DNA of 29,305 nt from Gracilaria caudata (Eukaryota > Rhodophyta > Florideophyceae > Gracilariales > Gracilariaceae), in contig JASCIV010000242.1 of the NCBI GenBank assembly GCA_030374735.1, positions 1 to 29,305 of the forward strand. The letters are read 5' to 3'. The notes below the pieces were generated by a model. That model was given only the letters and a program-made list of their open reading frames with translations, did no database searches and was not told the DNA's origin. Shown here piece after piece: positions 21,401 to 28,711 of this stretch. How positions within the stretch are numbered: position 1 is the first letter of the stretch; the number at the start of each line of letters is the position of its first letter. Position numbers and translations under genes: made by a program.

Positions 21401-21688
21401 TTGCTCTAAATCTCGTTTCCTGATTTCAATGGCGTCAGGAGTAAACGCTTGTTGTCGGTTTGTGGATTCGAACAGAAGATCCAGTCGTGTTTGTTTGTGC
21501 CAGATGACCTCGCATCCATGACGAAAGTACTCCACGCGATGGAATGGGATTTGTGCGGAAGGAAATTTTTGAAGCGGTAGCTCTAAAATTCTTTTGAAGC
21601 GGTCTGTATAACCGATGACGACGTCTTGCGAGAGGCAGAGTTTTGCGTCGTGAAGGAGACGGTGAAGCACGTCGTGGGAGGAACGCAT
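18479..21688 (-). CDS. Four-domain RNA-end repair/tailing protein (MJ1316-EEP-2H-poly(A) polymerase)
   Basis: A 1069-residue intronless protein. Residues 4-70 match the MJ1316 (DUF504) RNA cyclic-group end-recognition domain: VLHRL, GYTDR 26-30, IPFHRVEYF 47-55, VIWHK 61-65. Residues 165-450 are an endonuclease/exonuclease/phosphatase domain: YNVL with N172, E210, GDFN 339-342, LDRIYIR 391-397, SDH 438-440. Residues 470-665 are a 2H phosphoesterase (LigT/AKAP7-like): HIN 498-500 and HLT 593-595. Residues 670-960 are a poly(A)-polymerase-type nucleotidyltransferase: GSS 687-689, D699 and D701 in SDLDVV, third acid D756, then the central domain with LKLWAKAK and GITWP. A tail to 1069 may continue the RNA-binding region. 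Inferred role: recognise broken RNA ends carrying cyclic or terminal phosphates, heal them, and add nucleotides. No signal peptide is seen, so nuclear or cytosolic. No TATA box is visible. Confidence 0.9.
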   Translation of the reverse strand: MRSSHDVLHRLLHDAKLCLSQDVVIGYTDRFKRILELPLQKFPSAQIPFHRVEYFRHGCEVIWHKQTRLDLLFESTNRQQAFTPDAIEIRKRDLEQARINRLEMEEKLKANLVSKGRARRSVAATFSDLLRVTVHYCSVLSTQWISSDSSSHKTLANIPPDPMNSIQVATYNVLDDHYLPYTLKNLTSLRWNSIIQQVKQNPAHFWIFSEATPRFASALLEDEFIKNTYSSSDSDAEASHTLSGEAGSTSQLVLIRRDIAVQSIFFTKTHLAPGKRLVFVLARFSSGIRIALSAIHLTSGQLHQSRSPAAVDKRRQQLQYILSKMDQLQNECDLHIIAGDFNFKGELDENMGGRILERFVEADDNLVVPTFDPMRNNLAALNSNQTTPMRLDRIYIRHLLKDRTIHFQKHQILGQDPISVPLGIEDISEVLPNGLHPSDHYGVISTFTVEGGEHREEQKASWSTASALAIIPDQDVQECIDTLWRAEYDPSHQKWPPHINLIYPFVNVEAIPQVCSSIRNHLTIQAFNVPASLRMEMLGIQSFRHKSSQTVYLAPANGGMRKLHEIIRQCMVQSCDMKTEYPSRRGRSDYTPHLTIAKLKGYTEEQVHEFVARAETKLSTIADQLHRCTVNSLSVLRRVNGKMIVVDKIELPNFEAHHPAQRSLELVRSLTRQVFSEVSNPQVIPVGSSVLLGKSLFSDLDVVVLPPNESKDIEASGFFHKIRTILPESVRMRLVSDARCPIISLSVGRADYLPIDIIIGDGKYTDEIINDSCALQERMKSYDVARQNTAKEALIQLKLWAKAKQFTGRAFNLFPGITWPIALFCVMAENKEMKWEGWKDLLILFFEAFQEVDWKTCAIKMGGKARRDTIRFLNGRDCRDDRCIIVAPVSACNVAQFVVSSVLKSFNEESKLALASLRSESWEEAWTEYRDETVQIESLHEFGIDIIVRTPNGFDEEELSGWLKGKFASIVEKNFECKGIAIRPSTTLQWSTTTLDGVAVNQGVLHCGIDAELTEVELSCWQTCISAAEVDVRDKFLRWGERPEHSSITVALSKRLIVYGGGVEDRPPT

Positions 21689-22070
21689 CTTAGAAAGATT
21701 TTGGTTTACGAGCTTGTCAAAAGTCTAAGGGTAGTGTTTTCCTTGATGCAGTGTGATGGGGGTGGAGGCAGGAGGAAAGAGGACAGGAAGGCAACGAACA
21801 GGACAGATGGAGAAGCTCGAACGGATGCTTGGCTGGGGTGGCAAGGGTGCTGGAACAGCTGGCATGCATTGCTGCGCATTCGTATGCCTTGCTGGCCATT
21901 GACCGTTGAAATACCCAACTACAAATGTGGCCACGGGTAAGTTTAGTCCAACAAGACACGCGTTCTTCCTGTGTGCGTCTCAAAGGTGGTGTTGGTGGCT
22001 TGGTGCACAAGTTGCCACAATTTACAAGCTTACGCTGTAATGTTACTTCAAAATCGACGTATGGTTGGGA

Positions 22071-22135
22071 GGAACTGCTCTTTGGATCTGCTCTCCGGAT
22101 CTGCTCTCCGGATCTGCTCTTCGGATATGCTTTCC
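22071..22135 (+). repeat. 13-bp tandem repeat, five copies
   Basis: Five consecutive 13-bp units, consensus GGATCTGCTCTCC: two exact copies (22084-22109) flanked by units with one to four changes. It lies about 400 bp upstream of the RNA-repair gene start, in non-coding sequence. Confidence 0.85.
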
Positions 22136-22431
22136 AGCCAAAGACTGTTCAAGTGCTTGAGCGATGTTTCACAGTCAGTCAAACTCTGACGTAATGAATG
22201 CCACGGAGAGTTTGCAATGCTCTGCTGGAATCTTCTCTGAGAGAAGAAACTCTGCTCACGTAGCCCTTTTCGTTCTATAGCTTGTCAGAGATAATCAAGA
22301 TATCTCAGAGAGGTTAAACGGCCTTACCTGGCTTAATCTACTCTAGACAAGTAATAGACTTTGGATGCTACGTAATACCTACATTATTACGTAAGCATAG
22401 AGAGGTTTCCCAATAGGGATACAATAAATTA

Positions 22432-22439
22432 TATAAAAG
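22432..22439 (+). promoter_or_regulatory. Plus-strand TATA box before a hairpin cluster
   Basis: TATAAAAG preceded by an AT-rich run. The first ATG downstream is followed at once by a stop, so no protein is supported. Three perfect short hairpins follow within 80 bp, which makes a non-coding transcript the more natural reading. Confidence 0.45.
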
Positions 22440-22451
22440 CGCGCTGAGACA

Positions 22452-22516
22452 GAACCTCCAAAGGTTCGTCCGGCAAGCTCCCAGGTTCACTCGAACCACA
22501 GTGCGCACATCCGCAC
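22452..22516 (+). ncRNA. Three consecutive hairpins, candidate non-coding RNA
   Basis: GAACCT/AGGTTC (22452-22467, 6 bp, 4-nt loop), GGTTC/GAACC (22484-22497, 5 bp, 4-nt loop) and GTGCG/CGCAC (22501-22516, 5 bp, 6-nt loop) follow each other directly downstream of a TATA box. No known small-RNA family is recognised. If transcription starts about 30 bp after the TATA box, the first hairpin lies at the start site, so only the last two would be fully within the RNA. Confidence 0.25.
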
Positions 22517-23881
22517 TAACATCGCTGAGCACATCTTGGTCTCTGCCAGTGAATTCACCTTGTGAAGTATATTGCTGTCCCATTGTCGCTGACTCGAAAG
22601 GCATTGGAATCATAAGCGTGACTCTTTCGAAAGGCGAGGCTAAAGGGAGACAGCTGGCTACCTTCCATCTCATCTTTTTGCTCTGGCAACCCTTTCTTGG
22701 ACACGGCAGGTTGTCGTTCCTTCCAAGCGCGAGGGGTACGCTGATAATTCAGGAGATCGTTGGCGCCTGAATTTATGTAAGCTCTGGAAGTGTTTTACAT
22801 TCGAGCACTACGTCATGTACCAGTTTTTTTACTTCTATCTGGTTTTCTCTTCTCAGGACTGTGCATCTGTAGTGCACATAGGACCTACTCTTCATATGGT
22901 TCGATTGTTACCGCTTACAATGCAATTTCTAAGTTCGGTTCATATGGCTTCCTCATTGTCACTCTGAGTGAAGATGGGTCCATGTACTACACGCTTCATG
23001 GCAAATTCGAACATTATCATATAACTCTCTTGTATGGATCAACTCATGTCTCCGTGGCCATGTCATTGCTTTACTGCGCGGTATACACACTTCTTTGAAA
23101 AAGAAGTCTTGGAGCAATGTATATGAATTCGTAGACAAAGCAACAACATTCTGTAGCGTACTTAACCAGAGAAACCCAAGGCCGGTGGTTTGACTCAAAT
23201 CAAGAGTTATAACACTCATAATTGGAAAGATTATTGTCCGGTCTGAGGCGAGCGTATCATGATGATGGTTGTGATGGCAGCTCAGGTGCTTTGTTGTAAA
23301 ATACCACGAAGAAAAACTCTGGTGGCATGCCCAGCTTTACACCACAGCTGGAGTGAAAAGCAGTTGTCATGGCACGGGGTCTCTGTTATCGTCTCATCTA
23401 CGCCAGCACATAATGTTAATTCCCACCATGAAAAACAACTGAGGTGCTCTGCCGCTCCGGTGCAGTGAACCTGCTCACTCTACCTGAAAAGGACTTTTAT
23501 ACCAACATCCTCAACAATGAACAATGGAAATTCTCTGAACCCACGGTGCACTCGAAACCTAAGCTCTTCACCATTCTATTTAAGGAAAAAATATATGTTG
23601 GCCACAACCGGTGCCAGAGTCGAACTCCAATGCGCCACCTCATCACGAATGTCCACCTCTCATTCAGACATGCCGTTGTGAGGATTAACGAGTCACATCC
23701 TGTCGACGTCACGTGCTTTTTGGCAAACTACCAACTACGTGTAATGTTACTGTATTATCAAAACCCAGCGATTTGTCAATTGGCCAGAAGTACAAATTGT
23801 GCTCCTGCGGAAGAGGCCCTGCACCCTGTCACCTGTAGATACGTTGTGGGATACCTACGAAAGCTCTTCTCCCCCAAAACC

Positions 23882-25483
23882 ATGTCTCCATCGAGCGTTC
23901 TTCTCGTCACATTCTTCGCGTTTCCGCTTCTTCTTTCGCCCGTGCTCGGGGATGATTTCACAGACTTTCTCATCGTGGGCGGCGGCACTTCAGGTTGCAT
24001 CCTTGCCGCACGTCTCTGCACGGCGTTTCCGAATCTTCATGTCACCCTACTGGAACGCGGGTTACCCCGTTCTGCCCAGTCCGATTTTCTAATCGCTGCC
24101 CCCCGAAACCTCTACCAAACGTGGTCAGACCGCTCAGTCACCGAGTTTTTCGAGTCTCTGCCAGACGAAGGGATAGGCGGAAGGGTCACACCCACTCTAA
24201 CCGGCACGACACTTGGAGGATCATCCTCCATAAACGGTATGCAATGGACTGTACCAACGGAAGGTTCCATTGAACAATGGGGTATCTCTGGTCTGAACAC
24301 CGCCACTGCTGCCTCCTACTTTCGTCGTGCTTACGACACTGTGGGATTTGCGCCGCCACGATCGCCACTTCAATACGCTGGCGATTACGTGAGTGCCGGA
24401 ATACGTGCCGGATTTCTGCCCTCCGATGACCCCATCTCCCAACCGGCAGTTTCCGTATGGCAAAATCGTGTAGCCATCAACCAAAGCTTCCGTCGCAATG
24501 ATGCCTGTAGTGCATATGTGTCTCCAGTACAAAACGGAGCTTGCTCACAGAATCTGCGTGTAGTGCAGGCTGAAACAGCCGATACTGTCATCATGGAGGA
24601 GATTGAAGGAGGTGGGAAACGAGCTGTTGGCGTTGATACGATTTCGACATCTGATCGTTTGACCAGAAGCCGTTTCTGGGGCAGGAAAGAAGTCATCCTA
24701 TCTGCTGGGCCATATGGATCACCCACACTGCTGCAGCGGTCTGGTGTTGGGAGAGAGGCAACATTGGCTGCTGCTGGTGTGACTCAGAAGGTCGATTTGC
24801 CTGTAGGGGAGCGCTCGGTGACTCGTGCCAGTACTGGGGTGTCTTCCACATTTACTGGTGTGCCAGATGAACCGACGAACGACATCCAAGCTGTTGAGAG
24901 TGCTGAGGAGCGCGCAATCTGGGAGGCTGGAAACGGAGGATTGTTGGGTACACCTGTAACAGCCGCAAATGGACGAACAGGAGATGACGGTTATTTCACC
25001 GTTACGTTGGTTCCGTTCTTTCCAGGAGCTCCTGAATTGAGGACTGGGTGTTATCACAACACCAATCAAACAGGCTTCATTCGCATTCGTGATTCGAATG
25101 CGTTCAGTACACCGTTGCTGAAGAACAATCTTCTGAGCGATTCGGGGGACGTGCAAAAGTTGGCAAGATGTTTACGAATGGCAGCTCAGATTCATCAAAA
25201 CTTCCCACCGCGATTTCAGATGAGACTCACGGCACCTGAGAATGGTGTGGTGGATGAAGAATATGTGAGACAGAACGCAAACACTGGGGCACATATTGTG
25301 GGAGGGTGCGCTGTGGGAGATGTGTTGACAAGTGAACTGAGAGTCAAAGGCGTGAATGGCTTGAGGGTTATTGATGCTTCAGCAATTCCGCAAATGCCAC
25401 ACTCTGCTGGACCCGCTGCCTCAGTGTACATGTTGGCCGAGTTCATGGCGGACCAGATTGTCGCGGAGCATGGCGGGAATTGA
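23882..25483 (+). CDS. Secreted GMC oxidoreductase 1
   Basis: A 533-residue FAD-dependent oxidoreductase of the glucose-methanol-choline family. Residues 1-23 are a signal peptide (ending VLG). FAD-binding DFLIVGGGTSG lies at 28-38, with the acidic residue at E58. GMC signature 1 (GTTLGGSSSINGMQW) is at 108-122 and signature 2 (GPYGSP..LL..SGVG) at 276-290. The active-site histidine H471 sits in GAHIVGGC, and the C-terminal RVIDAS...VYMLAE segment is present. Two usual features are missing: the NLxDH motif after PVGE (307-310), and the second active-site Asn/His, where G510 stands. The frame is open 146 codons upstream from a GTG, but the ATG at 23882 is chosen because it starts the signal peptide and aligns with the tandem copy. 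Family members oxidise alcohols or sugars with FAD; the oxygen product is often hydrogen peroxide. Substrate unknown. Confidence 0.92.
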   Translation: MSPSSVLLVTFFAFPLLLSPVLGDDFTDFLIVGGGTSGCILAARLCTAFPNLHVTLLERGLPRSAQSDFLIAAPRNLYQTWSDRSVTEFFESLPDEGIGGRVTPTLTGTTLGGSSSINGMQWTVPTEGSIEQWGISGLNTATAASYFRRAYDTVGFAPPRSPLQYAGDYVSAGIRAGFLPSDDPISQPAVSVWQNRVAINQSFRRNDACSAYVSPVQNGACSQNLRVVQAETADTVIMEEIEGGGKRAVGVDTISTSDRLTRSRFWGRKEVILSAGPYGSPTLLQRSGVGREATLAAAGVTQKVDLPVGERSVTRASTGVSSTFTGVPDEPTNDIQAVESAEERAIWEAGNGGLLGTPVTAANGRTGDDGYFTVTLVPFFPGAPELRTGCYHNTNQTGFIRIRDSNAFSTPLLKNNLLSDSGDVQKLARCLRMAAQIHQNFPPRFQMRLTAPENGVVDEEYVRQNANTGAHIVGGCAVGDVLTSELRVKGVNGLRVIDASAIPQMPHSAGPAASVYMLAEFMADQIVAEHGGN

Positions 25484-26251
25484 GAGAGAGGAACAGAAGC
25501 TTCTACAATAGTTGAATCTGAAGTTGTATTATGTAACTAAGAAAAAGAAAAGTGTTGTTCAAAGTTTCGTAGGTTACAACTTCTGTACAGAAGATGCTCC
25601 AATTTTTGTGTTGAAGCCAATGTTTGAACTTCTCTTGACAAAAGTTGCGATACGAATCCAAAGGTCCTTCCACAGGTACTGATTGAGAGATTGGCATTTC
25701 ATTTTCTCTCACCACACTCATGCAGCAGCAAATCTGGGCTCAGTTAGAAAACGTACAAGCGATCGAAATATTGGGGTGATGCATGCAAAGAAAGAAAGAA
25801 CGTAGAGAAACACTTCTCACCTTCGACGTGGCATCATCGTCCCGATGGGTACTGAACGGAACGGACACCAACAAGCAGCACGGGAGTGAGCTGCTACGTG
25901 TAGATCCTTGTAAGATTATACAGTACTCGGGAGCTCAAAACATGGCAAACGTGACCTAACTCTCGTCACGCCTTCACCGGTGCCCCATTCAAGTGGTTGA
26001 GTTGCGCGTGCAACGCACGCGCTGCTGAATCCAGTTTCATTGGTTGCCACCAATCAACGCCAGCTATGCAATGCCACCGCCGCCCAGTTTTGCATGCACC
26101 TTTGCATCTTTTATCCCCGAAGGCATCTGACGATTCATGCGCTGTATGCTGGACTTCCATCTGCCGAACCAAGGCACTCCCAAAACTTCGTCAGAAACTC
26201 CAGGGCCGTCGTATCTCGTGAACTGAATCTCCAAACCTCTACGAATCCGGA
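25484..26251. other. Spacer between the two GMC genes
   Basis: A 768-bp spacer carrying the end of copy 1 and the promoter of copy 2. No strong TATA box is seen. A minus-strand frame (25503-25721, 72 codons, ATG) has no recognisable domain and is probably chance. Confidence 0.55.
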
Positions 26252-27874
26252 ATGCTTTCCTTCCCCACGCTCTTCCCGTTCATCCTCGTCGTTGTCGCAT
26301 CTGCGTATGCCCAACAGACAGCAGACTTCCTTATCGTGGGTGGCGGCACCTCCGGATGTGTACTCGCTTCAAAGCTATGCACCGCTTTTCCCAACCAACG
26401 TATCATCATTATCGAACGCGGACTTCCACGCTCCGATTCTTCCGATTTCCTCGTGCATGCTCCCAGGAATCTCTTCTCCGTGCTGTCTGACCGCTCCGTC
26501 GCTGAACTCATCCCCTCCCTACCCGACATCGGTCTAAACTCACGTGGCGTCGATGCCGTGACGGGTTCTACTTTGGGCGGCTCCACCGCTATCAATGGCA
26601 TGCAATGGACCGTTCCACTTCCAGGCACTGTTGAACAATGGGGTGTTCCTAATCTTACCACTTCCCTCGCTGACACTTATTTTCGATCAATCTACCAGAA
26701 AGTTGGATTTGGTCCTCCACAAAGCCCTCTTCAATATGCCGATGACTACGTTCAAGCCGGAATTAACGCTGGTTTCGAACTGAGTCAGGATCCGTTCCAG
26801 CAACCAATGCGTTCAATTTGGCAAACGCGTCTCTCGATTACCAACACTTTTCGCAGAAATGATGCGTGTTCTGCTTATCTTCTGCCACTTCTTCAATCAA
26901 CCTGTGCTCAGAATGTGAACTTAATCCAAGGCCTTACCGCTTCCAAGATTATATTCCAACGCAACACGAACAATACTACCCCTACGCAACCACCCTCTCT
27001 TAGAGCGGTTGCGGTTGATACGATCCCGTCTCCCACCAGTTCCCAACCACCTCAACGCATCTTCGCAACCAAAGAAATACTCGTCACTGCTGGTCCATAC
27101 AATTCTCCGAAGTTGCTCCAACTGTCTGGCATTGGGCTCAAGTCTGTACTGGAAACAGCTGGAGTACCTCACTTGTTAGATCTACCTGTGGGAGAGGCAA
27201 CAATCTGTCGGGCCTCCGGTACCATTCCTTCCACCTACACCGGTGTTCCAGACGAGCCTGCGAATAACCAGACCCTGTTAAACTCGCCTGAGGCGCGCCA
27301 ACAATGGGAAGCTGGACTTGGTGGTATTCTTGGGACACCTGTTTCCGCAGCGAACGGTCTTGCCGGCACGGACGCTTACTTCGGCTCGTCGATTGTCCCC
27401 TTCACCCCGGGTCCGCCTGAGATTCGTTCCGCTTGCTATCACAACACTGAAACAACCGGCTATCTCCGCATTCGAGACGCCAATCCATTCAGTTCTCCGC
27501 TTGTAAAATACAATCTTCTGTCCTCTCAGCAAGACGTGCAAAGGCTGACGAACTGCTTGAGAGACATGGCGAATCTTCATCGCCAGTTTCCTCCGCAGTT
27601 TGGCATGTCTTTCATGTATCCGCCTAACGGGGTCGTAACAGAGGGGTTTGTCCGAAGTGTTGCTCAATGGGGGGCGCACTTTGTCGGTGGGTGTCCTGTA
27701 GGAGATGTGCTGAATGGCAAATTCGAGGTGAGAGGCGTGAGTGGCTTGAGGGTGATTGATGCGTCTTCGATTCGTACCATGCCTGTTTCGGCAGGCCCCA
27801 TGGCTTCCGTCTACATGTTGTCCGAATTGATGGGAGATAGAATTATTGCGCAATATCGTGCGAGCCTGCGTTGA
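26252..27874 (+). CDS. Secreted GMC oxidoreductase 2 (tandem paralog)
   Basis: A 540-residue paralog of the gene just upstream; by eye more than half the residues are identical over the N-terminal third, and the order of motifs is the same. Residues 1-20 form a signal peptide ending AYA. DFLIVGGGTSG is at 25-35, signature 1 (GSTLGGSTAINGMQW) at 105-119, signature 2 (GPYNSP..LL..SGIG) at 281-295, and the active-site histidine H476 in GAHFVGGC. As in copy 1, PVGE (312-315) is not followed by NLxDH, and G515 occupies the usual second catalytic Asn/His position. An insertion around 237-266 rich in Asn, Thr and Pro distinguishes it from copy 1. The start is a clean ATG with a signal peptide directly after it. 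The pair arose by tandem duplication and has diverged considerably. Confidence 0.93.
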   Translation: MLSFPTLFPFILVVVASAYAQQTADFLIVGGGTSGCVLASKLCTAFPNQRIIIIERGLPRSDSSDFLVHAPRNLFSVLSDRSVAELIPSLPDIGLNSRGVDAVTGSTLGGSTAINGMQWTVPLPGTVEQWGVPNLTTSLADTYFRSIYQKVGFGPPQSPLQYADDYVQAGINAGFELSQDPFQQPMRSIWQTRLSITNTFRRNDACSAYLLPLLQSTCAQNVNLIQGLTASKIIFQRNTNNTTPTQPPSLRAVAVDTIPSPTSSQPPQRIFATKEILVTAGPYNSPKLLQLSGIGLKSVLETAGVPHLLDLPVGEATICRASGTIPSTYTGVPDEPANNQTLLNSPEARQQWEAGLGGILGTPVSAANGLAGTDAYFGSSIVPFTPGPPEIRSACYHNTETTGYLRIRDANPFSSPLVKYNLLSSQQDVQRLTNCLRDMANLHRQFPPQFGMSFMYPPNGVVTEGFVRSVAQWGAHFVGGCPVGDVLNGKFEVRGVSGLRVIDASSIRTMPVSAGPMASVYMLSELMGDRIIAQYRASLR

Positions 27875-28302
27875 GAGATCGCTCTCACGGGGAACCTCGT
27901 AGCAACCAGAGGTAACCGTAAGTTACGTGGATACTGTAGGCCGCCTCGGTGGCGTGCATTCAAGATCGCGTTTGTAGCGCTACTGAATAATGTTCTAGCG
28001 TTCGAGGTTCTCGAACTGGGCTCATACGAATTAAACGTTGCGAGGTGTATACGGTATACACCTATTCGAGTTGCCACTCTCAACTGCGACTCGCAACTCG
28101 ATCCAGAAATAGCTTTAGAGGCCTTTTTTCGACGAGCACACAAGTCCTTGCAGCAAAAATGATCATCTAAATTTAGATCACGTTGGAGGATGTGGGATTT
28201 TCGGTTTTTGAAGGTATTCCAGATCTGATCTGGTCGAAGAGATCCGCTTCGATTATTTGAGAGCACAGAAGGAAGTGTACCCTTGTCATACGAACTGTGT
28301 AC

Positions 28303-28323
28303 AGCCAGCTGTTGCAGCTGGCT
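28303..28323. repeat. Perfect 9-bp hairpin, 3-nt loop
   Basis: AGCCAGCTG (28303-28311), TTG, then CAGCTGGCT (28315-28323). It is the tightest stem-loop of the cluster downstream of GMC2. On either strand it could act in RNA folding or transcription ending. Confidence 0.6.
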
Positions 28324-28510
28324 ACGCGTGGTGAATTCCACACCTCATCCCAAGTGATGCTTTCTGACTTTACGTCCCTTAAGTGGGCTCGCAGATGACG
28401 CTCTTGAGTCAAATGCCAGGCTGTGATATCTTCATTGTGGCGGTAAATTGCACATGTATGCGGACAACGCACTAAACTGAATTCATCAACCTCGTCACGA
28501 AAGAATATAC

Positions 28511-28517
28511 TTTATAT
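28511..28517 (-). promoter_or_regulatory. Minus-strand TATA word upstream of the hairpin cluster
   Basis: TATAAAG on the minus strand. A transcript from about 28485 leftward would cross all the hairpins of this spacer. It would contain only short ATG frames. Confidence 0.25.
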
Positions 28518-28711
28518 CACTCATTTCAGAATAAGTGTCCCCTCATGGGGTATCCTTCTAGCGGGGGTCAAGTACTTATGCAGAGCAAAGAGCCAGAAGG
28601 GAAAGACAAGTTCTCTTTAATAGTGCGATAACGGAGATAAGATCGCACAAGAGACCTCACTAGCAATAGTTTGCGAAATCATCAGCTTAGATCTTCGTCT
28701 TCCAACACCCA

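Larger units (their letters stand above)
21689..23881. other. Intergenic region between the RNA-repair and GMC genes
   Basis: These genes are divergent, so this 2.2 kb should hold both promoters. No TATA box is evident close to either start. Frames here are short, and several begin with GTG. Notable items are a 13-bp tandem repeat, an 8-bp inverted repeat at 22231-22247, and a TATA word followed by three hairpins; the first and last are listed separately. A minus-strand TATAAAAG (23494-23501) has no coding frame downstream. Confidence 0.55.
27875..28711. other. Hairpin-rich spacer between GMC2 and gene C
   Basis: No supported gene; minus-strand frames of 176 and 99 codons begin with GTG and have no domain. 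Perfect inverted repeats cluster here: 28043-28063 (10 bp, 1-nt centre), 28067-28100 (8 bp), 28165-28178 (14-nt palindrome), 28219-28233 (7 bp), 28234-28252 (6 bp) and 28303-28323 (9 bp, 3-nt loop). A minus-strand TATAAAG lies at 28511-28517. Confidence 0.6.

Noticed and set aside
22790..23098. 102-codon hydrophobic plus-strand frame
   Set aside because: It starts with GTG and shows no family resemblance; the hydrophobicity follows from T-rich sequence.
23444..23881. 146-codon in-frame extension of GMC oxidoreductase 1
   Set aside because: It begins with GTG, has no counterpart in the tandem copy, and would bury the signal peptide.
26732..26746. YADD motif, as in reverse transcriptases
   Set aside because: It lies within GMC oxidoreductase 2, where copy 1 has YAGD; the surrounding residues are GMC sequence.
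27811..28341. 176-codon minus-strand frame overlapping the end of GMC2
   Set aside because: It starts with GTG, has no domain, and overlaps conserved GMC coding sequence antisense.
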